Positions 9,350 to 17,973 are shown, numbered from the stretch's first letter. The stretch: DNA of 64,000 bases from Streptomonospora alba (GCF_000826685.1 NZ_JROO01000007.1:16931-80930); one strand, 5' to 3'. Program-made: numbers and translations. The notes: generated by a model from the letters alone, not told the origin.

Positions 9350-10750
9350 ATGAAACCATGGCGGTTCGGTCGGCTTTGGGGTGGGAGGTACCAGAAATTG
9401 CGTGCCCTGCCGGGAGCGGCCCGGGTCTACGTCGGGCTCGTGGTCCTCAGCGCCGTCGCCGCGATAGCACTCGGACCGCACGCCGGGATCGAGCCGGCGA
9501 CGCTGGTACTCGTCGTGGTGCTGTACGTGGTCACCGAGTCGATCAGCACCGCCATGTACAACGGCAAAGCAGGGATCTCGCCGAGCGCAGCGGCGTCGCT
9601 GGCCGCCGTCGTCCTCGTCGGACCGGTCGGGGCGGCCGCCGGCGCCCTGTGCGCGGCGCCCTTCGTGCTGCGCCGCCAGAACCTCGTCAAGCGGATGTTC
9701 AACGGCGGCCAGCTCGCTCTCGTCGGCTACGCGGCCGGGCACGCCTTCCTGGCCCTCGGCGGCCAGGTGGGCCCGCCCGACCGCGCCGACTTCCCGTGGG
9801 TCCTCGTCCCCTTCTGCGCGGCGCTGGGCGTCTACGGAATCGTCAACGCCCTGCTGGTGGGCCTGCTGATGTGGTGCCTGGGCGAGGTCCGCCTGCAGCC
9901 CCCGCGCCGGGTCCGCTGGCGGACACTGGCCACGCTGGAGCTGGCGTCGCTGGGCTACGGGATGCTCGGACTGTTCATCGCCGTGGTGTGGGGCGTCATC
10001 GGGGCGCCGGCGATACTGCTCGTGCTGCTGCCGCTGTTCATCGCCCGCTGGGCCTTCGACCAGTGCATCGCCGAGCAGCGCGCGCACGAGGCCACCCTGG
10101 CCACGCTGTGCCAGGCCGTCGAGACCAAGGACTACTACACGCGCGGGCACTGCATGCGCGTGTCCAAGGGCGCGGGCATGATCGCCCAGCAGCTGGGCAT
10201 GCCCGCCGAGCGGGTGCAGACCATCCGCTACGCCGGCATGCTGCACGACGTCGGCAAGCTGGGCGTGCCGACCAAGGTCCTGCAGAAGCCGGACAAGCTC
10301 ACCGAGGAGGAGTTCGCGGCGATCCAACTGCACCCCATGCGCGGCTATGAGATCGTCCGCGAGATCGGCTTCCTGGACGAGGCCCTCGGCGGGATCATGC
10401 ACCACCACGAGCGCATGGACGGGAGCGGTTACCCGATGGGCCTGGCCGGCACCGACATCCCGGAGTTCGGCAGGATCATCTCCGTCGCCGACGCCTTCGA
10501 CTGCATGACCTCCACGCGCTCCTACCGCAAGGCGCGCAGCATCGAAGAGGCCTTCGCCGAGCTGCGGCGCGGCGCGGGCACCCAGTTCGACCCGACGATG
10601 GTGGCGGCCCTGATAACCGCGGTCGACCGCGACGGCTGGGAGCTGCCCGACGCCGTCGAGCCGCCCGGCGACGGCTCCGCCGTGGTGGCCCAGCAGGACC
10701 ACGACGACCCCAGCGTGCCGTTGCGCGTTGTGCGGGAGGCCGAACGGTGA
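9350..10750 (+). CDS. Membrane-anchored HD-GYP domain protein
   Basis: The 466-residue product has an N-terminal half (about residues 25-245) with six or more hydrophobic helices, then an intact HD-GYP domain. Motifs seen are the HD pair in AGMLHDVGKLGVP, an intermediate His in IQLHPMRGYEIV, and HHHERMDGSGYP, the full GYP signature. HD-GYP proteins are typically cyclic-di-GMP phosphodiesterases. Some actinobacterial relatives have no proven substrate, so function is inferred. The next gene encodes a related HD protein and overlaps by GTGA. Translation is probably coupled to the 32-codon frame upstream, because no clear ribosome-binding site precedes this ATG. Confidence 0.88.
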   Translation: MKPWRFGRLWGGRYQKLRALPGAARVYVGLVVLSAVAAIALGPHAGIEPATLVLVVVLYVVTESISTAMYNGKAGISPSAAASLAAVVLVGPVGAAAGALCAAPFVLRRQNLVKRMFNGGQLALVGYAAGHAFLALGGQVGPPDRADFPWVLVPFCAALGVYGIVNALLVGLLMWCLGEVRLQPPRRVRWRTLATLELASLGYGMLGLFIAVVWGVIGAPAILLVLLPLFIARWAFDQCIAEQRAHEATLATLCQAVETKDYYTRGHCMRVSKGAGMIAQQLGMPAERVQTIRYAGMLHDVGKLGVPTKVLQKPDKLTEEEFAAIQLHPMRGYEIVREIGFLDEALGGIMHHHERMDGSGYPMGLAGTDIPEFGRIISVADAFDCMTSTRSYRKARSIEEAFAELRRGAGTQFDPTMVAALITAVDRDGWELPDAVEPPGDGSAVVAQQDHDDPSVPLRVVREAER

Positions 10751-12057
10751 TCACCGAGGAGTTCTACGCCATGCGCGCCCCGCGCCGAGCGGGAGCCTGG
10801 CGGATGCTCGACGAGCCTGTGCGCGTGCTTGTGATCGCCGTGGCGGCGGTCTTCGCGGCGGGCTCGCTGCTGTGGACGCTGGTCAGCGGGTTCGTCGAGG
10901 GGCAGACGGCGCTGGCCTTCGGCGTGCTGATCGCACTGGGCGAGCTGGCACGCATCACACTGCCGGGCAACCGCGAGGTCGCGCCCGTGGCGTCGGCCGG
11001 TGCCATCGGCTACACGTTCCTGCTCACCATCGGCGGCGACACCGTGCACCATTCGGGCTGGCAGGTGCTGGCCGTGGTCACCGTCGGGTTCGCGCTGGGC
11101 GAGCTGCCGCACATCGCCGCCGGGCGCAGCCCCGAATGGAGCGACGTCGCGCGCCGGATGCTGGTCATCGTCGTGATCACGCTTGCGTTCCGGCCCTTCG
11201 CCGACGTCCTCTCGCCCGGCTCGGCGGACTGGCATTGGTGGCCCGCCCTGCTGCTGATGGCGACACTGGTGCTGGTCGGCTGGCTGACCGACGCCATCAC
11301 CGCCGCGGCGGTGCGCGCCGAGCGGTTGCGCACCCGCATCACGGTGGCCTTCCGCGACGAGTTGCGCGCCCACGCCGGACTGGGCATGGCCATCGGCTCC
11401 TCGGGCATCCTGATCGCCCTGGCCAGCACCATCACCGGCCTGGCGGGGCTGCTGGTGTTCACCGCGCCGCTGCTGGTCACCCAGGTGGCCTTCCGCCGGT
11501 TCGCCGAGGTCCGGCTCACCTACCTGCAGACGGTGCGGGCGCTCTCGCGCGTCACCGAGGTCGGCGGCTATGTAGCGCCCGGCCACTCGCGCCGCGTCAG
11601 CCGCCTGGCCAAGTCCATCGGCTGCGAGCTGGGCATGCGGGAGTCCGACCTGCTGGAGCTGGAGTACGCCGCGCTGATGCACGACATCGGACAGCTCTCG
11701 CTGCGCGACCCCGTCGCCAGCGGCGCCACCGTGTTCGCACTGCCGCGCGAGCAGCGGCGCATCGCCGAGCTCGGGTCCGCGGTGATCCGCGAGACCGGAG
11801 TGCTCGACTCCGTGGCCGAACTGGTGCGCCGCCAGTGCGAGCCCTACGCGGGCGACGGCGACGACGGGCCGCCGCCGCTGGGCAGCCGGGTCATCAAGGT
11901 CGCCAACGCGGTGGACGACCTCGCCGGCGAGGCGGCCGACACCGAGCGCGTCCAAGCGGTGCTGGAGCGCCTGCGCATGGACGGATTCGGCGAGTACGAC
12001 CCCGAGGTGGTCGAGGCGGCCGCGCGGGCGATCGAGCGCGCCGTAGCCCGGTGGTGA
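10747..12057 (+). CDS. Membrane HD-domain protein lacking the GYP motif
   Basis: This 436-residue protein has the same plan as its upstream neighbour: several N-terminal membrane helices (about residues 25-245), then an HD-type domain. The HD pair is kept in AALMHDIGQLSLRDP. The region that should read HHExxDGxGYP is replaced by LVRRQCEPYAGDGDDG, so metal ligands and the GYP loop are missing. The protein may be an inactive or regulatory partner of the intact HD-GYP protein encoded before it. The GTG start overlaps the previous stop by four bases, which favours stoichiometric production. Paralogy within the pair is inferred from shared architecture; no direct evidence of interaction exists here. 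Confidence 0.82.
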   Translation: MITEEFYAMRAPRRAGAWRMLDEPVRVLVIAVAAVFAAGSLLWTLVSGFVEGQTALAFGVLIALGELARITLPGNREVAPVASAGAIGYTFLLTIGGDTVHHSGWQVLAVVTVGFALGELPHIAAGRSPEWSDVARRMLVIVVITLAFRPFADVLSPGSADWHWWPALLLMATLVLVGWLTDAITAAAVRAERLRTRITVAFRDELRAHAGLGMAIGSSGILIALASTITGLAGLLVFTAPLLVTQVAFRRFAEVRLTYLQTVRALSRVTEVGGYVAPGHSRRVSRLAKSIGCELGMRESDLLELEYAALMHDIGQLSLRDPVASGATVFALPREQRRIAELGSAVIRETGVLDSVAELVRRQCEPYAGDGDDGPPPLGSRVIKVANAVDDLAGEAADTERVQAVLERLRMDGFGEYDPEVVEAAARAIERAVARW

Positions 12058-12165
12058 GGCGGCGCCCCGCTTTCCGGTGGCCGCTGCCGTAAGACCGGCG
12101 CTTTTTCGGGTAGGCGTCCCCGCGTCGTCCGAGTCGACGGACGTTCGACGGAATCGGGGGGAACG

Positions 12166-12378
12166 ATGGCCGAGATCCGCGCCGAGATGGTCGCCAACGT
12201 GTTCAAGGTGACCGCGCATCCGGGAGACGAGCTCGACGACGGCGACACCCTGTTCGTCCTGGAGTCGATGAAGATGGAGATCCCGGTGCGCGCCGAGGAT
12301 TCCTACCGGGTGGTCAGCGTCGAGGTCGGCGAGGGCGACGTCGTCCAGGAGGGCGACCTGCTCGCCGTCGTCGAGTAG
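12166..12378 (+). CDS. Stand-alone biotinyl/lipoyl attachment domain protein
   Basis: The 70-residue product is a single biotinyl domain. It has the attachment motif ESMKMEIPV with the modifiable Lys near residue 38, flanked by the usual beta-rich halves (FKVTAHPGDELDDGDTL and VSVEVGEGDVVQEGDLLAVVE). The MKM context indicates biotin rather than lipoate. ATG 12166 is preceded by GGGGGGAACG. No carboxylase, carboxyltransferase or biotin ligase lies nearby, so its partner must be encoded elsewhere. Small orphan BCCP-like proteins of this type are known in actinobacteria, but their carboxylase is usually undefined. Spacing to the HD gene (108 bp) suggests a separate unit. Confidence 0.9.
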   Translation: MAEIRAEMVANVFKVTAHPGDELDDGDTLFVLESMKMEIPVRAEDSYRVVSVEVGEGDVVQEGDLLAVVE

Positions 12379-12444
12379 CGCCGCGGGGCGGGCGGGCCGC
12401 CGCCTCCCGGCGTGGACGTCCCCGGCAGACGGGTGCCGCGCCGC

Positions 12445-12450
12445 TAGCAT
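12445..12450 (+). promoter_or_regulatory. Putative -10 element (TAGCAT) of the leaderless thioesterase transcript
   Basis: TAGCAT ends eight bases before the GTG at 12459 with no Shine-Dalgarno between. The geometry is like other leaderless candidates in this window. Confidence 0.45.
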
Positions 12451-12458
12451 GGGCCGCC

Positions 12459-12842
12459 GTGATCACCGAAGGACTGCATGGCAGCGCCGACCTGCAGGTC
12501 GGCGCCCAGGACACCGCACTCGCGCTGGGCAGCGGCGAGGCCGAGGTGCTCGGCACGCCCCGCGTGCTGGCGCTGGCGGAGGCGGCCACCGTCGCCGCCA
12601 CGGCCGGCGAGCTTGAGCGGGGCAGTACCACCGTGGGCACCGAGATCGCCCTCTCCCATCTGGCCGCCTCGGCCGTGGGAGCCCGGGTGCGCGCCGAGGC
12701 GCACCTGCGCCGAGTCGACGGGCGGCGGCTGTTCTTCGATGTCACCGTCGCGCAGCAGGACGGCGGCGCCGAACTCGCCCGGGGCACCGTCGAGCGCGTC
12801 GTCGTCGACCGAACCCGCTTCACGGCCGCGGCGCGGTCCTGA
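12459..12842 (+). CDS. Hotdog-fold thioesterase related to fluoroacetyl-CoA thioesterase FlK
   Basis: The 127-residue protein keeps the FlK-type landmarks: GTPRVLALAEAA near residue 30, carrying the Thr and Glu of the catalytic triad, and VGTEIALSHLAASAVGARV, carrying the His. It finishes with the RGTVERVVVDR strand typical of this hotdog subfamily. FlK hydrolyses fluoroacetyl-CoA, but most homologues act on unknown acyl-CoAs, so a fluoro-specific role is not claimed. The GTG start has no ribosome-binding site and sits eight bases after a TAGCAT hexamer, suggesting leaderless translation. It converges on the IlvG-like gene with only 23 bp between the stops. Confidence 0.82.
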   Translation: MITEGLHGSADLQVGAQDTALALGSGEAEVLGTPRVLALAEAATVAATAGELERGSTTVGTEIALSHLAASAVGARVRAEAHLRRVDGRRLFFDVTVAQQDGGAELARGTVERVVVDRTRFTAAARS

Positions 12843-12865
12843 CGCCGCGGCCGCCTCGGGTCCTG

Positions 12866-14545
12866 TCAGACGCCCATCGTCTTGCGGGGGTAGACGTTCT
12901 CGGGGTCGGTGGCGATGTTGACCATGTAGGGCACGCCCGAGTCGAAGGCGCGGCGCAGGGCCGGGGCGATCTGGCCGGGGTCGGTGACCAGTTCGCCGCC
13001 GCCGCCCAGGGCGCGCACCACCTCGTCGTAGCGGGTCTGCGGGGCGAGTTCGGCGGCGACGTCGTAGCCGTAGAGCATCTGCATGGGCGCCTTCTCCAGG
13101 CCCCAGATGCCGTTGTTGCCGCACACCATCACCACAGGGAGCCGGTGGCGCACGAGGGTGTCGACGTCCATGAGGGAGAATCCGGCGGCGCCGTCGCCCA
13201 TCAGGGTCACCACCTGCGAGGACGGGCGCGCCAGCCGGGCGGCGATGGAGTAGCCCATGGCCGTGCCCAGGCAGCCGAAGGGGCCGGGGTCGAGCCACTG
13301 CCCGGGGTGCTTGGGCTCGACGTACTTGCCGGCGTAGGAGACGAAGTCGCCGCCGTCGCCGATGACCACTGCGTCGTCGTCCAGGATCCGGTTGAGCTCG
13401 CCGTAGATGCGCGCCGGGTGGACGGGGGTGTCGCCGCTGGCCAGCACGTCGGCGTCGGAGGCCGCCGCGGCCGTGGCCGCCTCGGTGATCTCCTGCCGCC
13501 AGCTCCGGGCGGAGGCGGTCGGCGCCGCGGCGTCGGCGATGCCGCGCAGCGCGGCGGACAGGTCCCCCCAGACCGCGGCGGCCGGGGTCATGTGGTCGGT
13601 GACCTGCTCGGCGGAGTCGGCGACGTGCACGACCTTGGCGGGCGGAGCGCCGTCCTTGCCGCCGAACAGCCCGTGGCCCAGGCGGAAGTCCAGCGGCGTG
13701 CCGACCACGACGACGAGGTCGGCACGGCCCAGGGCGGCGCCGCGTGCCCGGTTGGCCAGCAGCGGGTGCCCGCCCGGCAGCACACCGCGCCCCTGGCCGT
13801 TGGTGATGACCGGGATCCCCAGCTCCTCGGCGGCCTCCAGTGCGGTCCGTGCGGCACCGTCGAGCCAGACGTCGGAGCCGAAGACGAGCACCGGCCGCTC
13901 GGCCTCGCCGAGCAGCCGTGCGGCCTCGGCGACTCGGCCGGGCTCGGGAGAGCGGTCGGCGCGCTCGGCCGCCCCCTTCAGCTCGGTTTCGGCCTGATCG
14001 TAGAGGCGGTCCATGGGCACGTCGAGGAAGACGGGGCCGCGGTGGGCCCCGTTGGCGGTTCTGACGGCTTCGTCCATCGCGGCGCCGATGCCCTCGGTGG
14101 CGTGCACGGTCCAGGCGCGCTTGGCCACCGAGTCCAGCAGCGGCGGCTGGTCCAGCTCCTGCAGCAGCCCCTGGCCCCAGCGGCTGTCGGGGGCGCGCCC
14201 GCCCACCAGGATCAGCGGCGATCCGCTGAAGCGGGCGGTGGCCACGCCGCTGACGGCGTTGGTCACGCCGGGGCCGGCGGTGACCACGGCCAGGCCCGCG
14301 CGGCCGGTGAGCTTGCCGATGCCCTCGGCGGCGAAGACGGCGGTCTGCTCGTGGCGCACGTCGAGCAGCCGCATGGTGGGGTCGGGATTGACCGCGCCGT
14401 CGTAGAGCGGGAACACGTGGCCGCCGCTGAGGGTGAACATCGTGTCGATGCCGTGGTGGCGGGCGACCTCGACCGCGTGGGACCCGCCGTGCCCGCTCAG
14501 GCGTCCGGCGAAGGGCGGCGGGTCGAAGACCTCAGGCGTGGACAT
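12866..14545 (-). CDS. IlvG-type thiamine-diphosphate enzyme (acetolactate synthase-like)
   Basis: The 559-residue protein is a ThDP-dependent enzyme of the acetolactate synthase/2-hydroxyacyl-CoA lyase class. The N-terminal PYR domain has the cofactor-activating Glu in VRHEQTAVFAAEG and VVTAGPGVTNAVSGVA. The C-terminal PP domain has LMGDGAAGFSLMDVDTL followed by VVMVCGNNGIWGLEKAP, a normal GDG-to-NN ThDP/Mg signature. The NNGIWGLEK and YPRK ends look most like mycobacterial IlvG. No small regulatory ilvN/ilvH gene is adjacent, so a branched-chain role is unproven; a lyase is an alternative. A TetR-like operator sits 58-78 bases before the start. Confidence 0.85.
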   Translation of the reverse strand: MSTPEVFDPPPFAGRLSGHGGSHAVEVARHHGIDTMFTLSGGHVFPLYDGAVNPDPTMRLLDVRHEQTAVFAAEGIGKLTGRAGLAVVTAGPGVTNAVSGVATARFSGSPLILVGGRAPDSRWGQGLLQELDQPPLLDSVAKRAWTVHATEGIGAAMDEAVRTANGAHRGPVFLDVPMDRLYDQAETELKGAAERADRSPEPGRVAEAARLLGEAERPVLVFGSDVWLDGAARTALEAAEELGIPVITNGQGRGVLPGGHPLLANRARGAALGRADLVVVVGTPLDFRLGHGLFGGKDGAPPAKVVHVADSAEQVTDHMTPAAAVWGDLSAALRGIADAAAPTASARSWRQEITEAATAAAASDADVLASGDTPVHPARIYGELNRILDDDAVVIGDGGDFVSYAGKYVEPKHPGQWLDPGPFGCLGTAMGYSIAARLARPSSQVVTLMGDGAAGFSLMDVDTLVRHRLPVVMVCGNNGIWGLEKAPMQMLYGYDVAAELAPQTRYDEVVRALGGGGELVTDPGQIAPALRRAFDSGVPYMVNIATDPENVYPRKTMGV

Positions 14546-14602
14546 GGCGGAGGAACACTCCTTCGTGGGCAGGCGGGGCGGTCGGTGGCCGACCCGGGGG
14601 CT

Positions 14603-14623
14603 ACTGGTCGGTAAGTTACCAGT
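14603..14623. promoter_or_regulatory. Inverted repeat, probable TetR-type operator of the IlvG-like gene
   Basis: ACTGGT and ACCAGT form perfect 6-bp arms around nine bases. An overlapping quasi-palindrome TTACCGACCAGTAG on the minus strand resembles TetR operators of actinobacterial lipid/acyl regulons. It lies 58-78 bases upstream of the IlvG-like start. The cognate regulator is not identified. Confidence 0.55.
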
Positions 14624-14680
14624 CGCCGCGTGATGGCGCCCACATTCGCGCGGTGGACCACAGAGACCGGTGGCGGCGCC

Positions 14681-15439
14681 TCACTCCTCCTCGGGCGGGC
14701 GCAGCCGGGTGACGAACTTGTAGCGGTCGCCGCGGTAGAGCGAGCGCACCCACTCCACCGGATGGCCCTCGCCGTCGAAGCTGTGCTGGCAGTGCAGCAC
14801 CAGCGGCAGACCCACGTCCACACCCAGCAGCCGCGCCTCGTTGGGCGTGGCCAGCACGGTTTCGATGGTGGCCTCGGCCTCGACCAGGCGGACGTCGTAG
14901 GCGCTCGCCAGCGCCTCGTACAGCGACGCGTAGCGGTCCAGCTGGCGGCGCAGCCCCGGAAAGCGCCGCGCAGCCAGGTGCGCGGTCTCGACGGCCATCG
15001 GCTCGCCGTTGGCCAGCCGCAGCCGCTCGATGCGCAGTACGCGCCCGCCCGAGCGGATCGCCAGCAGCTCGGCAAGCTGGTCGTCGGCGTTGATGTAGCT
15101 GACGTCGAGGATCCGCGTGGCAGGGTGGAGCCCGTGGGAGCGCATCTCCTGGGTGTAGCTGGTCAACTGCAGCACCTGGGCCACCTTCGGCTTGGCGACG
15201 AAGGTCCCCTTGCCCTGGATGCGCAGCAGCCGGCCCTCGACCACCATCTCCGTCAGCGCCTGGCGCACCGTGGTGCGCGAGGTGCTGAACTGGGCCGCGA
15301 GCGCACGCTCGGGCGGTACCGGGTTGCCGGCGGGCATGGCCTCTATGAGCTCCAGAAGCAGTTTCTTGACCTGGTAGTACTTCGGAACTCGGTGCCCGTC
15401 TTCGAGCGTTCGCTGACCCGTCACGTCGGACTCCTCCAC
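14681..15439 (-). CDS. dasR: GntR/HutC-family regulator DasR
   Basis: DasR senses amino-sugar phosphates (glucosamine-6-P, GlcNAc-6-P) and controls GlcNAc uptake, chitin use and development in Streptomyces. The 252-residue product has [15 protein letters not shown], the GntR wing-helix [37 protein letters not shown], then a UTRA effector domain ending [20 protein letters not shown]. These segments read almost like the S. coelicolor protein. The ATG at 15437-15439 follows GGAGGAGTCC only loosely; an internal start near GTG (VPKYYQ) is possible. A dre-like site lies 17-32 bases upstream, pointing to autoregulation. The divergent neighbour is the pdtaS-like kinase. No das or nag genes are in the window. 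Confidence 0.93.
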   Translation of the reverse strand: MEESDVTGQRTLEDGHRVPKYYQVKKLLLELIEAMPAGNPVPPERALAAQFSTSRTTVRQALTEMVVEGRLLRIQGKGTFVAKPKVAQVLQLTSYTQEMRSHGLHPATRILDVSYINADDQLAELLAIRSGGRVLRIERLRLANGEPMAVETAHLAARRFPGLRRQLDRYASLYEALASAYDVRLVEAEATIETVLATPNEARLLGVDVGLPLVLHCQHSFDGEGHPVEWVRSLYRGDRYKFVTRLRPPEEE

Positions 15440-15455
15440 CGCTTCCCCGGTCGCT

Positions 15456-15471
15456 ATTGGTGTGGACCACT
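15456..15471. promoter_or_regulatory. dre-like DasR operator
   Basis: ATTGGTGTGGACCACT matches the published dre consensus A(G/C)TGGTCTAGACCA(G/C)T at 13 of 16 positions. It lies between dasR and the divergent kinase gene, close to the dasR start, so it may regulate either. Direct sequence match; binding is inferred. Confidence 0.65.
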
Positions 15472-15521
15472 GGTCGAGTGCGTTCTTATGAGTATGCCTG
15501 CAACCGTGGGATGATTTGTGA

Positions 15522-17072
15522 GTGCCTCACCTCAGCGATCTCATCCGACGCTATACGGCGCTGAAGACGGCGGATCTGGAGTGGTTCCACTCGCTGGTCT
15601 CCGACTGGCAGCTGCTGGCCGACCTCTCCTTCGCCGATCTGGTGCTGTGGGTGCGCCTGCGCGACGACAGCGGCTGGGTGGCCGTGTCCCAGATGCGCCC
15701 CACCACCGGCCCCACCGCCTTCCAGGACGACCTGGTCGAGACAGTGCTGCGCGACGGGGCCGCCGAGCCCCCCGGCGACTCGGCGCCGTCCCGGCTCTCG
15801 GGGCGGCATACGCTCATCGACCGCGCCTGGGACGAAGGGCGCATCTGCCGTGAGGGCGATCCCGACTGGTCGGGCGGGGTGCCGGTGCGCGAGGAGACGA
15901 TCCCGGTGCGCCGCGACGGCAAGCTCATCGGCGTCATCCAGCGCAGCACCAACCTCAGTTCGGCGCGCACCCCCAGCCGGCTGGAGCTGACCTACCTGCA
16001 AAGCGCCAGCGACCTGGCGCAGATGATCAGCGAGGGCGCGTTCCCCTTCAACGACCAGGGGCCGCTGATGGTGCGCTCGCCGCGGGTCGGCGACGGCCTG
16101 CTGCGGCTGGACCAGAACGGGGAGGTCGTCTACGCCAGCCCCAACGCGCTGTCGGCCTACCGCAGGCTCGGGCTCACCGCCGACCTGGTGGGCGCGCGCC
16201 TGGACCGCACCACCTTGGACCTCGCCGCCCTCGGCGACGCCCGCGACGAGTCGCTGACCTGGACCGCGGGCGGGCGCGTACCGCAGGAGGCCGAGGTCGA
16301 GGGCCGCGGGTCGACCATCCAGCTGCGTTCGATCCCGCTGGTGGTGGGCGGAGTGCGCATCGGCGCGCTGGTCATGGTGCGCGACGTGACCGAGCTGCGC
16401 CGCCGCGAGCGCGAGCTGATGACCAAGAACGCCACCATCCGCGAGATCCACCACCGGGTGAAGAACAATCTCCAGACGGTCGCGGCGCTGCTGCGGCTGC
16501 AGTCGCGGCGGCTGGGCGTCCCCGAGGGACGCGCCGCCTTGGACGAGGCGGTGCGCAGGGTCGGCTCGATCGCGATCGTGCACGAGATGCTCTCCCACAC
16601 CCCCGACGAGGTGGTGGACTTCGACGACATCGCCGACCGCGTCATCGAGATGGCGGCGGAGATCTCCTCGACGGAGGGGCCGGTGATGCCGCGCCGGACG
16701 GGGCAGTTCGGGCTGCTCTCGGCGCTGGTGGCCACTCCGCTGTCCATGGTGCTGGCCGAGCTGGTGCAGAACGCCGTCGAGCACGGGCTGCGCTACGGGC
16801 CGGGCAGCATCGAGGTGCGCGCGCACCGCCACGACGCTCCGTCGGGCCAGGAGGAGAACGGGGGGCGCCTGGTGGTCGAGGTGACCGACGACGGCGGCGG
16901 GCTGCCCCCGGACTTCGACGTCGAGAGCACCGCGAGCCTGGGCCTGCAGATCGTCCGCACGCTCATCACCAGCGAACTGGGGGGATCGCTGGAGATCAAG
17001 CCGCAGGAGCGCGGCGGCACCAAGGTCGCGATCGAGTTGCCGGTCGAGCGGAGTTTCGAGCCGTACGCCTGA
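15522..17072 (+). CDS. pdtaS: PdtaS-type sensor histidine kinase
   Basis: The 516-residue soluble kinase has an N-terminal GAF-like domain (about residues 10-150), a PAS domain (about 185-295), then a HisKA_2 dimerisation helix with the phospho-acceptor His in [20 protein letters not shown] near residue 310. A HATPase follows, with N-box [12 protein letters not shown] and G-box [12 protein letters not shown]. No membrane segment is visible. In mycobacteria PdtaS phosphorylates the RNA-binding antiterminator PdtaR and senses copper/NO; that partner is not in this window. The gene faces a WhiB1-type gene downstream, the same neighbour pair as in M. tuberculosis, which supports orthology. The GTG start has a weak ribosome-binding site. 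Confidence 0.9.
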   Translation: MPHLSDLIRRYTALKTADLEWFHSLVSDWQLLADLSFADLVLWVRLRDDSGWVAVSQMRPTTGPTAFQDDLVETVLRDGAAEPPGDSAPSRLSGRHTLIDRAWDEGRICREGDPDWSGGVPVREETIPVRRDGKLIGVIQRSTNLSSARTPSRLELTYLQSASDLAQMISEGAFPFNDQGPLMVRSPRVGDGLLRLDQNGEVVYASPNALSAYRRLGLTADLVGARLDRTTLDLAALGDARDESLTWTAGGRVPQEAEVEGRGSTIQLRSIPLVVGGVRIGALVMVRDVTELRRRERELMTKNATIREIHHRVKNNLQTVAALLRLQSRRLGVPEGRAALDEAVRRVGSIAIVHEMLSHTPDEVVDFDDIADRVIEMAAEISSTEGPVMPRRTGQFGLLSALVATPLSMVLAELVQNAVEHGLRYGPGSIEVRAHRHDAPSGQEENGGRLVVEVTDDGGGLPPDFDVESTASLGLQIVRTLITSELGGSLEIKPQERGGTKVAIELPVERSFEPYA

Positions 17073-17397
17073 ACGAAGGCGGCGCCGGGAGGGGGCCGGC
17101 CGCGCGGCCGGACCGGCAGCGGCGGGCGGCGGAGCGGCGCAGAGAAGGAAGGAGCGGCCGGCGGGGCGCGCGGCGCCGTGGAGAGGGACGGGCGCGTCGC
17201 GCGGAGCGCGGGCGGGAAGGTGCGGGCAGCGGATGCGGCGACCGACGGCGCCGAGCGTAGCGTGCCTGCTCAGGGGCAGGGGGCCGGTGCGGCTTTCGCC
17301 GAGGTCGCGGCGCGGAGAAAGCGGCCCGGCCCCGCTCCGCAATCCCGGGGGCGCGGTGCCCGGGCGGAGCGGGCCGTGCGATGCTTGGGCCGTGGAG
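17073..17397. other. 325-bp intergenic region between convergent genes
   Basis: CCGGCCGCGCGGCCGG (17096-17111) is a perfect 16-bp palindrome 23 bases after the kinase stop and may act as a terminator. The rest is very GC-rich, and I see no gene or RNA signature in it. Confidence 0.6.
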
Positions 17398-17655
17398 TCA
17401 GAGCGAGGGACGCGCCATGGCGACAGGCGTGCGGCGGCGCTTGAGTGCGCGGCGCTCGTCCTCGCTCATGCCGCCCCACACACCGCCGTCCTGGCCGGTC
17501 TCCAGAGCCCAGCGGAGGCACGCGGTGCTGACCGGACACTCCCGGCACACCTCTTTCGCCTCTTCGATCTGGATGAGGGCCGGGCCGTGGTTCCCGATCG
17601 GGAAGAACAGCTCGGGATCCTCGTCTCGGCAGGCGGCGTGGTTACGCCAGTCCAT
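17398..17655 (-). CDS. whiB1: WhiB-family iron-sulfur regulator, WhiB1/WblE type
   Basis: WhiB proteins bind a 4Fe-4S cluster and associate with the primary sigma factor. WhiB1 responds to nitric oxide and is essential in mycobacteria. The 85-residue product has cluster ligands Cys9, Cys37, Cys40 and Cys46, the same numbers as M. tuberculosis WhiB1. It also has the GVWGGMSEDERRALKRR turn and basic tail that contact sigma and DNA. I chose the ATG giving MDWRNHAAC, because GAGGAG lies eight bases before it; a GTG three codons upstream abuts that site. Synteny with the PdtaS kinase supports the assignment. A CRP-like box lies 37-52 bases upstream. Confidence 0.93.
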   Translation of the reverse strand: MDWRNHAACRDEDPELFFPIGNHGPALIQIEEAKEVCRECPVSTACLRWALETGQDGGVWGGMSEDERRALKRRRTPVAMARPSL

Positions 17656-17973
17656 GCGGATCACTCCTCACGGTGAGGGAAGCGTGCGCTTTGTGAACGA
17701 ATTCACTAAGTCGGCGGCGACCAGGCGCTTGTCATCGTTGACTCCCGGTCCGACGTGCGCCCGTGCTCCCGGGCGCCCAGGGGTCCGCTGATCCGGCGGA
17801 GCCGCGCCGTGCTCCCTGACCTCGGAATCTCCCTTTTACTCGCCCGTAACGTGCGGCGACACATTTGAGCGTGACAGCATTGATCGGCCCATGCAAGGGC
17901 GCTCGAAAGTGAACCAGCGCACCGCCGTGTCGTGTGCGTCACAGGCGTTATCACCTGGTTGTTTTCCGCGCCG
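17656..17973. other. 318-bp upstream region of whiB1
   Basis: It holds the CRP-like box at 17692-17707 and an A/T-richer stretch around 17830-17970 that probably contains the whiB1 promoter. No coding sequence is supported. The lipid kinase ends at 17974 and is transcribed toward this region. Confidence 0.6.
17692..17707. promoter_or_regulatory. CRP/FNR-type box upstream of whiB1
   Basis: TGTGA-N6-TCACT, with GTGAA and TTCAC as symmetric arms. It fits the CRP consensus TGTGA-N6-TCACA in nine of ten defined bases. In M. tuberculosis the CRP homologue Rv3676 regulates whiB1, so the position is meaningful. Binding here is not shown. Confidence 0.6.

Noticed and set aside
8940..9359. Minus-strand open frame of 139 codons upstream of the HD genes
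   Set aside because: No ribosome-binding site, low-complexity Pro/Ala composition, and it overlaps the candidate microprotein and promoter region.
9350..9377. Another SigR-type GGAAT...GTT pair near the HD start
   Set aside because: The spacer is 16, not 18, and it lies inside coding sequence.
12459..12842. Fluorinase or fluoroacetate pathway locus
   Set aside because: Only the FlK-like fold is present; no fluorinase or related genes lie nearby, so the specialised role is not claimed.
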